Shown: positions 1 through 9,176, counted from the stretch's first letter. The stretch is DNA of 64,000 nt from Achromobacter kerstersii (GCF_902859595.1 NZ_CADIJQ010000001.1:806001-870000), one strand, 5' to 3'. Notes: a model not told the origin generated them from the letters alone. Made by a program: numbers and translations.

Positions 1-684
1 GGCATGAATGCCGGAATTGCCGATGCCGCCAATCTTGCATGGCAACTGGCGGCCGTGGTTAATGGATGGGGCGCCCCGGAAATCCTCGAGGCCCATGTGG
101 CTGAGCGTCATCCCATCACTTCCCAGGTTTCGCATTTTGTGATGGATCACGCTCACGCCATGGCGACCGAGCGTCGCATCGTTCCGCAGAACATCGAAGC
201 GCACGACGATGCTGGCCGCGCCGTCCGCGAGGAAGTCGGACGCAGGGCTTATGAGCTGAACGTCCAGCAGTACTGCTGCGCCGGCCTGAACTTTGGCTAT
301 TTCTACGATAAATCGCCTCTTATCGTTTACGACGACGAATCGCATCCTGGCTATTCGATGGGCAGCTTCACGCCGTCGACCGTGCCGGGTTGCCGTACGC
401 CGCACTTTGTTCTGCCGGACGGACGCTCGTTGTATGACGCCATGGGGCCAGACTACTGCTTGCTGCGTTTGGATGCAGACGCCGATGTCCGGCCATTGCT
501 AGATGCGGCGGCGGAGCGGGGTTTGCCGCTGACATTGCTGGATATTCCGGCCGGGGTGGCGCCGCAGGCCTATCGTCATGCGTTGCTGATCTCCCGTCCT
601 GACCAGCACGTGGCTTGGCGCGCGGACACGTTGCCTGCTGACTGCGGGACGTTGCTAGACCAGTTGCGAGGTGGCGCCGCCTGA
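1..684 (+). CDS. FAD-dependent aromatic ring hydroxylase, C-terminal part
   Basis: The gene enters the window from the left; the reading frame is already open at base 1. The first visible residues, GMNAGIADAANLAWQLAAVV, are the conserved GxNxGxxDAxNLAWKLA motif of class A flavoprotein hydroxylases (PheA/TfdB/MhpA type), which binds the FAD ribityl/pyrophosphate. About 227 residues remain, including the thioredoxin-like C-terminal domain usual in these enzymes; the N-terminal GxGxxG Rossmann motif lies outside the window. Such enzymes use NAD(P)H and O2 to hydroxylate phenolic acids in the cytosol. It stands directly upstream of a homoprotocatechuate pathway, so a hydroxyphenylacetate hydroxylase is a reasonable inference, replacing the two-component HpaBC. 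The substrate cannot be read from sequence. Confidence 0.85.
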   Translation, partial: GMNAGIADAANLAWQLAAVVNGWGAPEILEAHVAERHPITSQVSHFVMDHAHAMATERRIVPQNIEAHDDAGRAVREEVGRRAYELNVQQYCCAGLNFGYFYDKSPLIVYDDESHPGYSMGSFTPSTVPGCRTPHFVLPDGRSLYDAMGPDYCLLRLDADADVRPLLDAAAERGLPLTLLDIPAGVAPQAYRHALLISRPDQHVAWRADTLPADCGTLLDQLRGGAA

Positions 685-696
685 CTGAGCTAGTCC

Positions 697-727
697 GGGC
701 CAGCCACCTAGGCTGGCCCACCTTTTA
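697..727 (+). terminator. Probable Rho-independent terminator
   Basis: A perfect 9-bp inverted repeat (GGGCCAGCC at 697-705 and GGCTGGCCC at 711-719) with a 5-base loop is followed by ACCTTTT. It lies 12 bases after the hydroxylase stop and before the Bug gene, so it may reduce read-through into the receptor and hpa genes. The T-run is short, so it may be leaky. Confidence 0.6.
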
Positions 728-754
728 ATCATAAGAAAAAACAAGGAGACAACA

Positions 755-1726
755 ATGAGCATTCTGTTGAGATTGACCCGGATGTTGTGGGCCGGGGTCT
801 TGACCGCCTCAAGCGGTCTGGCGGCGGCGCAGCCGCCAATTTCCCTGGTCGTCCCCTATGCGCCAGGAGGAGCCACCGACATTTTGGCGCGCATTGTGGC
901 GCAGCGTCTTTCCCAAGAACTGGACCGATCCATCGTGGTCGAGAATCGTGCGGGCGGAGGCACCATCATCGGCGCCCAGACGGTTGCGCGCGCGCAACCC
1001 GATGGCAACACCTTGTTGATGGCAACTAGCACTACGCTTGCCATCAATCGCAGTCTTTATAAATCGCTTCCCTACAGACCCGGCGACTTCGCGCCTGTGG
1101 GGCTGGTCGCTGAGGTGCCGCTGGCCATAGTGGTCGGCCCGTCAGTTCAGGCGAACACCTTGCAGGAGTTGGTGGCGCTGGCTAAGCGGGACCCGGGCGG
1201 ATTGAGTTTTGGATCGGCTGGCAATGGTAGCCCGCAACACTTGGCGGGTGAGTTGTTCAAGACTTCGGCGGGCATATCGCTTACTCATGTGCCGTACAAG
1301 GGGTCGGCTGCTGCGCTCAACGACCTCCTGAGCGGTCAGGTATCGATGATGTTCGCGGACCTGGCGCCTGTGCTGCCGCAGATAAAGGCCGGAAAGCTTC
1401 GAGTGCTGGCGGTTACGTCAACGCGCCGGCTCGCATCTCTGCCTGATGTCCCGACGGTGCGCGAGACCGCAGTTTTGGGCACTGCGGATTACGAGGCGGT
1501 GGCCTGGCAAAGCGTGGTCGCGGCGCCCGGCACGCCCGTTCAAATTACCCAGGCCTATAACGCCGCGCTTGTAAAAGTGCTTGCCGATCCGGCTGTGGTC
1601 AAACGCTTCGAGGGTGACGGCATGTCGGTCCGTACCAGCACTCCGCAGGAGCTTGCCAGCTATATGGAATCGGAAAGCGAGCGTTGGGCGAAAGTCGTGA
1701 GCGCCTCGGGTGCCAAGGTCGACTGA
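755..1726 (+). CDS. Bug/TctC-family periplasmic solute receptor
   Basis: A 323-residue secreted receptor. Residues 1-25 form a signal peptide with likely cleavage after SGLAAA. The mature start has the family signature PISLVVPYAPGGATDILARIVAQRLS, then VVENRAGGG, followed later by LTHVPYKGSAAALNDLLSGQVSMMFADL. The family (tripartite tricarboxylate receptors) binds carboxylates, often aromatic or dicarboxylic acids, in the periplasm, either for a TctAB permease or as a sensor. No TctAB is present nearby. A good Shine-Dalgarno (AAGGAGA) precedes the ATG. Its place between the ring hydroxylase and the hpa genes suggests that it binds a (hydroxy)phenylacetate-like acid; that is inference. Confidence 0.93.
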   Translation: MSILLRLTRMLWAGVLTASSGLAAAQPPISLVVPYAPGGATDILARIVAQRLSQELDRSIVVENRAGGGTIIGAQTVARAQPDGNTLLMATSTTLAINRSLYKSLPYRPGDFAPVGLVAEVPLAIVVGPSVQANTLQELVALAKRDPGGLSFGSAGNGSPQHLAGELFKTSAGISLTHVPYKGSAAALNDLLSGQVSMMFADLAPVLPQIKAGKLRVLAVTSTRRLASLPDVPTVRETAVLGTADYEAVAWQSVVAAPGTPVQITQAYNAALVKVLADPAVVKRFEGDGMSVRTSTPQELASYMESESERWAKVVSASGAKVD

Positions 1727-1762
1727 TTTCGTCCAGATTTTCAACTTTTGCAGGAGGCTTCC

Positions 1763-2422
1763 ATGCCGCTCTTCCCCGTCTACGACGAGAAGCCATATCG
1801 GCTGTCCGGCGTCGTTTACGGTGCGCTGCTGAATCAACCGTCCGCTCTCGAGCAGATCGGGGCCGCAGCGCACGAGCCCCCCCACAAAGCGCCACCGAAA
1901 GGACCGGTGCTGTACATGAAGCCGCGCAACACGCTTGTGCCCGATGGTCAAGCCGTGTTGATTCCGGAGAGCGAGGAGGCAATGCGCGTGGGCGCCTCCA
2001 TCGGGCTGGTCATTGGGCGGGCCGCCTGCCGGGTAGCCGCCGGACAGGCCTTGGATTACGTAAGCGGCCTGCTACTGGTGGCGGATCTGATTGTCCCCCA
2101 CGACACTTTTTATCGCCCGTCGGTGCGGTTTGTTGCGCGTGACCGCTCCTGCCTGCTGGGCGGAAAGATCGCGACCGACCTGGATCCGGACGCATTGACG
2201 ATCGACGTCGGGGTCGAGGGCAAACTCGCCCAGCAGGTGTCCATGCAAGGTCTGGTTCGTCCGGCCGCCCGTTTGCTGGCCGATGTGACGGACTTCATGA
2301 CCTTGTCGGTGGGAGATGTGCTCCTGATGGGGGCCCGCATCGACGGTCCGCTGGTGCGCCGCGGGCAGGTGTTTTCTCTTGCGGCAGACGGTATGCAAAC
2401 CCTGGAGGGAACAACCCAATGA
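1763..2422 (+). CDS. hpaG1: HpaG N-terminal-type subunit (fumarylacetoacetase family)
   Basis: About 219 residues of the fumarylacetoacetate hydrolase fold, corresponding to the N-terminal half of enterobacterial HpaG/HpcE. The ATG at 1763 is chosen because AGGAGG lies 5 bases upstream; a TTG at 1748 in frame would include that ribosome site and is unlikely. In place of the metal-binding E-x-E of active family members it reads VGASIGLVIG, so the metal ligands seem to be absent, as is known for the degenerate half of HpaG. In the pathway HpaG decarboxylates 5-oxo-pent-3-ene-1,2,5-tricarboxylate and isomerises the product. The stop overlaps the next start by ATGA, so the two halves are probably translationally coupled and assemble together. 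Confidence 0.88.
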   Translation: MPLFPVYDEKPYRLSGVVYGALLNQPSALEQIGAAAHEPPHKAPPKGPVLYMKPRNTLVPDGQAVLIPESEEAMRVGASIGLVIGRAACRVAAGQALDYVSGLLLVADLIVPHDTFYRPSVRFVARDRSCLLGGKIATDLDPDALTIDVGVEGKLAQQVSMQGLVRPAARLLADVTDFMTLSVGDVLLMGARIDGPLVRRGQVFSLAADGMQTLEGTTQ

Positions 2423-3186
2423 GAACCGCGCGCGTTGCCTATGCCGGTGCCGTCCACACGGCAACCCCGCATGCAGGTGGGCTGCTACTGACCGATGGCC
2501 GGGTCGTGGCCGAAGACTCCGTTGTCTGGTTACCGCCATTCGATGTCGGCACCGTGATCGTGCTGGGGCTGAACTACGCCGACCACGTCAAGGAGCTGGC
2601 GAAAGAACTGACCGTCACCAGCAAGGACGAGCCGCTTGCGTTTTTCAAGGGGCCTGGCGCTGTGGTCGGACATCTGGCCCAGACGCGCCGCCCAGCGGAC
2701 GCCACCTATATGCACTACGAGTGCGAGCTCGCGGTCGTTATCGGCAAGTCGGCGAGAAACGTGCACGCTGCCGATGCCATGGCGCATGTTGCGGGTTACA
2801 CGGTCGCCAATGACTACGCCGTCCGCGACTACCTTGAAAACTGGTACAGGCCGAACCTGCGTGTCAAGAATCGCGACACTTGCACGGTGCTTGGCCCCTG
2901 GCTGGTCGACGCCGACGAAGTCGCGGATCCGCATGCCTTGGCGCTCAGCACGCGCGTCAATGGCGAGGTTACCCAGCGGGGCAGCACAGCCAACATGGTT
3001 AACGACATTCCCACGCTGATCGAGTACCTCAGCAGTTTCATGACGCTCAATCCGGGCGATGTGATTCTGACCGGCACTCCGGATGGCGTGGTGAATGTCA
3101 ACGAAGGCGACGTGGTGGTCTGCGAGATCGAGGGGATCGGTTCCCTCTCCAACACCATTGTTGGTGATTCAGTGTTTGGGCGATAA
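2419..3186 (+). CDS. hpaG2: HpaG C-terminal-type subunit, OPET decarboxylase
   Basis: A 255-residue fumarylacetoacetase-fold protein. The metal site is visible: YECELAVVIG provides the E-x-E pair and VANDYAVRDYLE the Asp, followed by the usual SDT-like RDTCTVLGPWLV segment and the C-terminal TGTPDGV loop. This matches the catalytic half of HpaG, which decarboxylates 5-oxo-pent-3-ene-1,2,5-tricarboxylate in homoprotocatechuate breakdown. It starts inside the stop of hpaG1 (ATGA overlap) and ends 6 bases before hpaE. In Escherichia coli the two halves form one polypeptide; here they are separate genes, a common variant in other proteobacteria. Confidence 0.9.
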   Translation: MRTARVAYAGAVHTATPHAGGLLLTDGRVVAEDSVVWLPPFDVGTVIVLGLNYADHVKELAKELTVTSKDEPLAFFKGPGAVVGHLAQTRRPADATYMHYECELAVVIGKSARNVHAADAMAHVAGYTVANDYAVRDYLENWYRPNLRVKNRDTCTVLGPWLVDADEVADPHALALSTRVNGEVTQRGSTANMVNDIPTLIEYLSSFMTLNPGDVILTGTPDGVVNVNEGDVVVCEIEGIGSLSNTIVGDSVFGR

Positions 3187-3192
3187 GGAAAG

Positions 3193-4665
3193 ATGATGCG
3201 TATTCAACATTTGATCGACGGAAAGTCCGTCGAGAGCAAGCAGTACTTCGAGACTATTAACCCCGCGACGCAGGAAGTGCTGGCCGAGGTCGCATCAGGC
3301 GGCGAGGCGGAAGTGCACGCTGCCGTGGCGGCGGCCAAGGCCGCCTTTCCGAAATGGGCGGCTACGCCTACTACCGAGCGCGCGCGTCTGGTTAGAAGGC
3401 TGGGAGAGCTGATCACGGCAAATGTCCCGGAGCTTGCACAAACGGAAACTAACGACTGCGGTCAAACCATTGGTCAGACCGGCAAGCAACTGGTGCCGCG
3501 GGCCGCGGACAACTTCAGCTACTTTGCCGAGATGTGCACTCGGGTCGATGGGCATACTTATCCGACGCCGACCCATCTGAACTACACCTTGTTCCATCCG
3601 GTGGGTGTCTGCGCCTTGATCAGCCCTTGGAACGTCCCATTCATGACGGCCACCTGGAAGACCGCGCCTTGCCTGGCCTTCGGCAATACGGCCGTGCTGA
3701 AAATGAGCGAGCTCTCGCCGTTGACGGCGGCGCGTCTGGGCGAACTGGCTTTGGAGGCAGGCATTCCCGCCGGAGTGCTGAACTTGGTTCATGGCTATGG
3801 CCGAGACGCTGGTGAACCGCTGGTAGGGCACCCGGATGTCCGTGCCGTGTCGTTCACGGGGTCGACGGCGACCGGAAACCGTATTGTGCAGGCGGCCGGT
3901 TTGAAGAAGTTCAGCATGGAGCTAGGCGGCAAGAGTCCCTTCGTGATCTTCGACGATGCGGACATGGATCGCGCACTGGATGCCGCGGTGTTCATGATCT
4001 TTTCGAACAACGGCCAGCGTTGCACTGCCGGCAGCCGGATCCTTGTGCAACAAGGTGTATATGCCGATTTCGTACAGAAGTTCACCGAGCGCGCCAAGCG
4101 GATTACGGTTGGCGACCCGCTCGATGAGAAGACGATTGTCGGTCCCTTGATCAGCAAAGCCCACATGGCCAAGGTCCGCGGCTACATCGAACTGGGCTCC
4201 AAAGAAGGCGCCACACTGCTGTGCGGCGGTCTGGACCGCCCCTCGTACGCGCCGGATTTGCCGGCGCGCGTGCGCGACGGAAACTTTGTCTGGCCGACGG
4301 TCTTTGCCGACGTGGACAACCGGATGAAGATTGCGCAGGACGAGATCTTCGGGCCGGTGGCCTGCGTCATTCCCTTCCGGGATGAGGCGCATGCCATCGA
4401 ACTGGCTAATGACATCCAGTACGGCCTGTCCAGCTATGTCTGGACCGAGAACGTTGGGCGCGCCCATCGTGTTGCCGCTGCCGTCGAAGCCGGCATGTGC
4501 TTCGTGAACAGCCAGAACGTGCGTGACCTGCGGCAGCCTTTCGGCGGCACCAAAGCGTCGGGTACGGGCCGCGAAGGCGGCGCGTGGAGTTACGAAGTCT
4601 TCTGCGAACCCAAGAACGTGGCAGTTTCGATGGGTAGTCATCACATTCCGCACTGGGGAGGCTAA
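3193..4665 (+). CDS. hpaE: 5-carboxymethyl-2-hydroxymuconate semialdehyde dehydrogenase
   Basis: A 490-residue NAD-dependent aldehyde dehydrogenase, the normal length for HpaE. Visible are the proton-acceptor segment ISPWNVPFM, the NAD-site Glu in MELGGKSPFVIF, and the nucleophile Cys in NNGQRCTAGSRI. It oxidises the ring-cleavage product of homoprotocatechuate, 5-carboxymethyl-2-hydroxymuconic semialdehyde, to the diacid. AAGGAAAG precedes the ATG pair at 3193/3196; either could be used. It stands between hpaG2 and hpaD with gaps of only a few bases, the same gene order (G-E-D-F-H) as in enterobacteria, which makes the specific assignment firm. Confidence 0.92.
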   Translation: MMRIQHLIDGKSVESKQYFETINPATQEVLAEVASGGEAEVHAAVAAAKAAFPKWAATPTTERARLVRRLGELITANVPELAQTETNDCGQTIGQTGKQLVPRAADNFSYFAEMCTRVDGHTYPTPTHLNYTLFHPVGVCALISPWNVPFMTATWKTAPCLAFGNTAVLKMSELSPLTAARLGELALEAGIPAGVLNLVHGYGRDAGEPLVGHPDVRAVSFTGSTATGNRIVQAAGLKKFSMELGGKSPFVIFDDADMDRALDAAVFMIFSNNGQRCTAGSRILVQQGVYADFVQKFTERAKRITVGDPLDEKTIVGPLISKAHMAKVRGYIELGSKEGATLLCGGLDRPSYAPDLPARVRDGNFVWPTVFADVDNRMKIAQDEIFGPVACVIPFRDEAHAIELANDIQYGLSSYVWTENVGRAHRVAAAVEAGMCFVNSQNVRDLRQPFGGTKASGTGREGGAWSYEVFCEPKNVAVSMGSHHIPHWGG

Positions 4666-4667
4666 TC

Positions 4668-5531
4668 ATGGGAAAGCTCGCGCTTGCCGCCAAGATCACC
4701 CATGTCCCGTCGATGTATCTGAGCGAACAGGACGGCCCGAACAAGGGTTGCCGTCAGGCGGCCATAGACGGGCACCACGAGATCGGACGACGTTGCCGCG
4801 AACTGGGCGTGGACACCATCGTGGTGTTCGATGTGCACTGGCTGGTGAATAGTGAATATCACATCAATTGCGGACCGAAGTTTAGCGGCTGCTACACCAG
4901 CAATGAACTGCCGCATTTCATCAAGAATCTGCCCTACGAGTATCCCGGTAATCCGGCGCTGGGCGATCTGATTGCCAACGTCGCCAATGAAAGGGGCGTG
5001 GCGACTCGCGCGCATAGCGACACCACGCTCGAACTCGAGTACGGCACGCTGGTGCCAATGCGCTATATGAACGGCGACCAGCATTTCAAGGTCGTCAGCA
5101 TCTCGGGCTGGTGCGTCTGGCACGACCTGGATACAAGTGTGCGCTTTGGCCGAGCGGTGCGCGAGGCCATCGAAGAGCGTTACGAGGGTACTGTCGCCAT
5201 TCTTGCCAGCGGCTCCCTTAGCCATCACTTTGCCGAGAACGGTACCGCCCCTCAGTACATGCACAAGGTTTGGGACCCGTTCCTGGAGCAGGTGGACCGG
5301 CGCGTGGTCGAGCTCTGGGAGAAGGGGGATTGGAAGACCTTTTGCCCAATGCTGGCCATGTACAACGAGAAATGCTGGGGTGAAGGCGGCATGCACGACA
5401 CCGCCATGCTGCTTGGCGCGCTGGGCTGGACCGAATACGAAGCGCCGGTTGAGGTGGTTACGCCTTATTTCGGCAGCTCGGGGACTGGCCAGATTAACGC
5501 CATCTTCCCCGTTACGCCGCTCGGAGAATGA
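4668..5531 (+). CDS. hpaD: 3,4-dihydroxyphenylacetate 2,3-dioxygenase
   Basis: A 287-residue class III (LigB-type) extradiol dioxygenase, the usual HpaD length. Likely iron-ligand and active-site motifs include KITHVPSMY near the start, FDVHWLVN around residue 50 and SGSLSHHFAENG around residue 180. It opens the homoprotocatechuate ring between C2 and C3 using Fe(II) and O2. The ATG is 2 bases after the hpaE stop, with GGGGAGG upstream inside hpaE. Context (hpaE before, hpaF after) leaves little doubt about the substrate. Confidence 0.93.
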   Translation: MGKLALAAKITHVPSMYLSEQDGPNKGCRQAAIDGHHEIGRRCRELGVDTIVVFDVHWLVNSEYHINCGPKFSGCYTSNELPHFIKNLPYEYPGNPALGDLIANVANERGVATRAHSDTTLELEYGTLVPMRYMNGDQHFKVVSISGWCVWHDLDTSVRFGRAVREAIEERYEGTVAILASGSLSHHFAENGTAPQYMHKVWDPFLEQVDRRVVELWEKGDWKTFCPMLAMYNEKCWGEGGMHDTAMLLGALGWTEYEAPVEVVTPYFGSSGTGQINAIFPVTPLGE

Positions 5532-5532
5532 G

Positions 5533-5970
5533 ATGCCGCATCTGGTGATTCTCTATTCAGGCAATCTCGAGCCGGCCGTGGACATGACGGCGGTCTGCCG
5601 AGCGTTGGCCGATGCCATGCGGAAGGTCAAGGACGAAGACGGCAAGGCCGTCTTTCCGATAGGGGGCATCCGTGTGCTGGCCTATCCGGCGGCGCATCAT
5701 GCGGTTGCCGACGATGGCGCGGCAGGCCTTGAGGGCGGCGAGTCCGGCGATTACGGGTTTGTGTACCTGAACCTGCGCATAGGCGGCGGCCGCAGCGCTG
5801 CGGTGATTCAGGCAGCGGGCGATGCCATTACTGCCGTGGCCCGCTCGCAGTTGGGCTCATTGCTGGAAGCCAGGCGGGTCGGCATGACCTTCCAAGTCGA
5901 CATCGGCCGGGAGGCATATGACGTGAAATTCGGAAATCTGCATGCGCTGTTTCAGCAAGGAGAAAAGTAA
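5533..5970 (+). CDS. hpaF: 5-carboxymethyl-2-hydroxymuconate isomerase
   Basis: A 145-residue protein starting [13 protein letters not shown]. Removal of Met exposes an N-terminal Pro, the catalytic base of the tautomerase superfamily, and the length fits HpaF/CHMI. It converts 5-carboxymethyl-2-hydroxymuconate to its 2-oxo tautomer before decarboxylation by HpaG. The ATG at 5533 follows the hpaD stop directly (GAGAATGAG acts as stop and weak ribosome site). A longer in-frame extension upstream overlaps hpaD entirely and is not credible. The stop shares one base with the hpaH start. Confidence 0.9.
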   Translation: MPHLVILYSGNLEPAVDMTAVCRALADAMRKVKDEDGKAVFPIGGIRVLAYPAAHHAVADDGAAGLEGGESGDYGFVYLNLRIGGGRSAAVIQAAGDAITAVARSQLGSLLEARRVGMTFQVDIGREAYDVKFGNLHALFQQGEK

Positions 5971-6785
5971 TGCTGTGCGATACCTTGATTCAGACTCTGG
6001 CGGCGGAACTCGACCAATCCGAGAAGACCCGTAAGCAGATCGAGCATTTCTCGAAACGCTATCCCGAAATCACCCTGGAAGACGGCTACCGCATCAGCCG
6101 TGCCTGGGTGGCCATGCAGCGCGCGCAAGGCCGACAGGTCATTGGCCACAAGATCGGGCTTACCTCTCGCGCCATGCAGTTGTCTAGTCAGATCGACGAG
6201 CCCGACTACGGCACCCTGCTCGACAACATGCTTTACACCTGTGAGCCGGGTAGCGTGCTGGACCTACCCACGGAACGCTTTATCGCGCCGCGAGTCGAGG
6301 TCGAACTGGCATTTGTGCTCAAACGTGCCCTGGTGGGGCCAGACGTGTCAGTCCAGGAGGTGTTGGAAAGCACCGAGTACGTCACGCCTGCCATCGAGAT
6401 CATCGATGCCCGCATCGAGCAGCTTGACCGGCACACGAAGGTGATGCGCAAGGTCTTCGACACTATCAGCGATAACGCAGCCAATGCCGGTGTGGTCATC
6501 GGCGGTGAACGGGTGCATCCGGATGCCGTGGATCTGCCCTGGTGCGGGGCGGTGCTGCGACAGAACGGAGTTGTCGAAGAAACTGGCCTGGCGGCCGGAG
6601 TACAAGGGCATCCGGCCGTCGGCGTGGCTTGGTTGGTCAACAAACTATCGCCGTGGGGAGAGAGCCTTCAACCGGGTCAGATCGTATTGGCGGGATCCTT
6701 TACGCGCCCCGTGGCGGCGCGCCGAGGCGACGAATTCGAGGCAGATTATGGCTCGTTGGGTAAGCTGAACTTCCGGTTTGTTTGA
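5970..6785 (+). CDS. hpaH: 2-oxo-hept-4-ene-1,7-dioate hydratase
   Basis: A 271-residue member of the hydratase/decarboxylase family (MhpD, DmpE, HpaH). [12 protein letters not shown] near residue 50, YGTLLDNM near 80 and [14 protein letters not shown] near 110 are family segments; the E-x-E there supplies metal ligands. It adds water to 2-oxo-hept-4-ene-1,7-dioate, giving the substrate for the HpaI aldolase. AGCAAGGAGAA provides the ribosome site and TAATG couples it to hpaF. It is the last gene of the operon here: no hpaI aldolase follows, so the final cleavage step must be encoded elsewhere, perhaps to the left of the window. Confidence 0.92.
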   Translation: MLCDTLIQTLAAELDQSEKTRKQIEHFSKRYPEITLEDGYRISRAWVAMQRAQGRQVIGHKIGLTSRAMQLSSQIDEPDYGTLLDNMLYTCEPGSVLDLPTERFIAPRVEVELAFVLKRALVGPDVSVQEVLESTEYVTPAIEIIDARIEQLDRHTKVMRKVFDTISDNAANAGVVIGGERVHPDAVDLPWCGAVLRQNGVVEETGLAAGVQGHPAVGVAWLVNKLSPWGESLQPGQIVLAGSFTRPVAARRGDEFEADYGSLGKLNFRFV

Positions 6786-6939
6786 GAGGTCCGTGGCCAT
6801 TGTGCAAAACAGCTTTAACCAAGTCTTGAACGAGCAAACCCCAAATTGAACAGTGCGCTGGATCGCCTTGATCAGTGAGAGCGGAATCACGCTTGATTGA
6901 CCCACTGAAGGACACGCGCCTTTTGCTTTAGGATCCCTC

Positions 6940-8070
6940 ATGAAGAAATTCGTCAACGTTGAGGACTATCGGCAGGCGGCGCGTCGTCGTTTGCCGAGGA
7001 TCGCCTTCGACTATCTGGACCCCGGAGCCGAGGATGGGATTACCTGCCAGCTGAACCGACAGCGGTTGCAGGATATTTATTTTGAACCACGCGTGCTTCA
7101 AGGGGTGGCTACGGCCGATGTTGACTTGAGGGTAAACACCTTCGGCGCCGTTTATCGGCTTCCATTGGCCATTGCGCCGACCGGTTTCGCTAGCTTGTTC
7201 TGGCCGCAGGCTGATGTCGGTCTTGCGCGTTGCGCCGCGCAGGCAGGAATTCCTTACATCATGTCTACGGCGTCAACGACGTCAATCGAAGAGGTCGCAC
7301 GCCAGACGGATGGCGGTGCAACACGCTGGTTTCAGCTCTATCTGCTAAACGACAGGGACGTTACGGCAGCCATTGTGGAGCGTGCGCGAGACGCTGCCTA
7401 CTCGGCCTTGGTGCTGACCGTGGATACCCCATGCGCCGGAAAGCGTGAGGCAAGCATCCGACATGGGGCGCGTCTGCCGTTGCGGCTGGACGCTGAGAAA
7501 TTGCTGGACTTTGCCCAGCATCCTGGATGGGCTTGGCAGATGCTGCGGCATGGCCAGCCCAGGCTCGCCAATTTCTCCTATTCGCGTGAAGAGCCGTTCT
7601 TGATGGAGACGCACCTGAAGCGTCGCATCGATTGGAAGGATGTGCGCTGGCTGCGGCAGGCCTGGTCTGGCCCCTTGATCCTGAAAGGGGTGCAGTGCGT
7701 GCAAGACGCACAGTTGGCGTTGGAACACGGCCTGGACGCCATCGTGGTGTCCAATCACGGCGGCCGGCAGCTCGACGGCGCGCAAAGCCCGATGCAGGTG
7801 CTGGGCATGATCACTCAGACCGTGGGGCAGAAACTCACGGTGATGGCCGATAGCGGCTTCCGGCGCGGCAGCGATGTCGTCAAGGCGCTGGCCTATGGAG
7901 CCCACAGCATTTGGCTGGGTCGGGCCACGCTGTACGGGATGGCAGCCAGAGGCCCGCAAGGCGCTGCGCACGTGCTGTCCATCATTGAAGATGAGATGCG
8001 TCGAACGATGACGCTTTTGGGTGTTGGCAACCTTGCTGAGCTGAATGCCTCCTTAATCCGGCCGGCTTGA
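6940..8070 (+). CDS. FMN-dependent L-2-hydroxyacid oxidase/dehydrogenase
   Basis: A 376-residue TIM-barrel flavoprotein of the lactate/mandelate/glycolate oxidase family. Visible are the N-terminal FDYLDPGAED segment, IAPTGFASLFWP (FMN phosphate side), ALVLTVDTPCAGKRE, the phosphate-binding Lys in LILKGV, and the active-site SNHGGRQLDGA with the catalytic His. The family oxidises L-2-hydroxy acids to 2-oxo acids. The length and lack of an N-terminal cytochrome domain fit the LldD/MdlB group. It starts a new unit 154 bases after hpaH. Together with the D-specific FAD enzyme at 14116 it would let the cell use both enantiomers of a hydroxy acid; an aromatic substrate such as (hydroxy)phenyllactate or mandelate is inferred from context. 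Confidence 0.88.
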   Translation: MKKFVNVEDYRQAARRRLPRIAFDYLDPGAEDGITCQLNRQRLQDIYFEPRVLQGVATADVDLRVNTFGAVYRLPLAIAPTGFASLFWPQADVGLARCAAQAGIPYIMSTASTTSIEEVARQTDGGATRWFQLYLLNDRDVTAAIVERARDAAYSALVLTVDTPCAGKREASIRHGARLPLRLDAEKLLDFAQHPGWAWQMLRHGQPRLANFSYSREEPFLMETHLKRRIDWKDVRWLRQAWSGPLILKGVQCVQDAQLALEHGLDAIVVSNHGGRQLDGAQSPMQVLGMITQTVGQKLTVMADSGFRRGSDVVKALAYGAHSIWLGRATLYGMAARGPQGAAHVLSIIEDEMRRTMTLLGVGNLAELNASLIRPA

Positions 8071-8204
8071 TCAATCGCGATTCCATTCTTCAATCGCGAT
8101 TGCTCCCGACCGGTAGCGGCATGCCGATGGTGGTTCAAGAATACGAGCTTCGCTGCGCAGCACCTGTGCGGTGAAAACTCATACAAAAACCAGGAGACAA
8201 CACG

Positions 8205-9176
8205 GTGAAAAAAAATATCTGCGTCAACATCATTCTGGGCACCGCGTGTCTGGCGGCAGCAGCAGGAGCCTTCGCGCAAACCTACCCCGATAAACCGATT
8301 ACCCTGATTGCACCCTTTGCGCCGGGTGCGTCAGCCGATGGCGTGGCCCGCGTAGTCGCGCGCGAACTTTCTCAGGCGGTGGGTAAGCCGGTGGTGGTCG
8401 AGAACCGCGCTGGTGCAGGAGGAACGACAGGCTTGATTGCGCTGGCGCATGCAGCACCAGACGGCTATACCTTGGCTATTGGTGCGACAGGCGCCATCTC
8501 CGTGAATCAGCACCTCCCCGACGCCGCACCGCTGGATCCGAAGAAGCAATTGGTCCCGATTGCAAAATTGGCGGATATCCCGTTGGTATTGGTGGCTAGC
8601 CAGAAGTCCGGGTTGAAGACGCTGGGCGATGTCGGCCCCGCCTCGGTGAAAGAAAAAGGCATCAACTATGGAACATCCGGCCAGTTCACGTCGCATCATC
8701 TGGCTGGTGTCTTGTACGGCTCGTTGATCAATGCCACGATGGTGGCGGTGCCCTACCGCGGCAGCGCACCCGCGCTGACCGATGTAATGGCGGGTCAGAT
8801 TCCGCTGGCGATCGTGGATCTGACGTCCGCGATTGGCGCGATCAAGGGGGGCAAAGTGACGCCGCTTGCTGTGACTAGCGCCAAACGCGCCACCGCCGCA
8901 CCTGATGTGCCCACCATTGCGGAATCAGGGCATGCTGGCTACGCGGCGGGAGGATGGTTGGGATTGTTCGCGCCAGCGGGCACGCCGCCTGCCATCGTCG
9001 AGTCTTTGTCCGCGCGTGTAAAGAGCATTCTGGCCAGTCCTAAGGTGGTCAGCGAGTTTGGCACCTTGGCCGTTGAACCTGCATATTTGAATGCGGCGGA
9101 TTTTTCCACATTTATCGACCTTGAGACGACCAAGTGGGGCGCCGTGGTCAAACAGGTGGGAACCATACAGCGCTGA
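8205..9176 (+). CDS. Bug/TctC-family periplasmic solute receptor
   Basis: A 323-residue receptor with a GTG start at 8205 preceded by CAGGAGAC. The signal peptide ends near AGAFA-QTYPDKP, followed by ITLIAPFAPGASADGVARVVA and VVENRAGAGG, the typical ligand-loop motifs. One oddity is ASADGVAR in place of the usual G(G/A)xxDxxAR. It follows the hydroxyacid oxidase and is closed by a strong terminator, so the oxidase and receptor probably form one transcript, and the receptor may recognise the oxidase substrate. Confidence 0.92.
   Translation: MKKNICVNIILGTACLAAAAGAFAQTYPDKPITLIAPFAPGASADGVARVVARELSQAVGKPVVVENRAGAGGTTGLIALAHAAPDGYTLAIGATGAISVNQHLPDAAPLDPKKQLVPIAKLADIPLVLVASQKSGLKTLGDVGPASVKEKGINYGTSGQFTSHHLAGVLYGSLINATMVAVPYRGSAPALTDVMAGQIPLAIVDLTSAIGAIKGGKVTPLAVTSAKRATAAPDVPTIAESGHAGYAAGGWLGLFAPAGTPPAIVESLSARVKSILASPKVVSEFGTLAVEPAYLNAADFSTFIDLETTKWGAVVKQVGTIQR

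Noticed and set aside
1684-2142. A 152-codon frame overlapping the Bug and hpaG1 genes
   Set aside because: Arg-rich shadow frame of two well supported genes.
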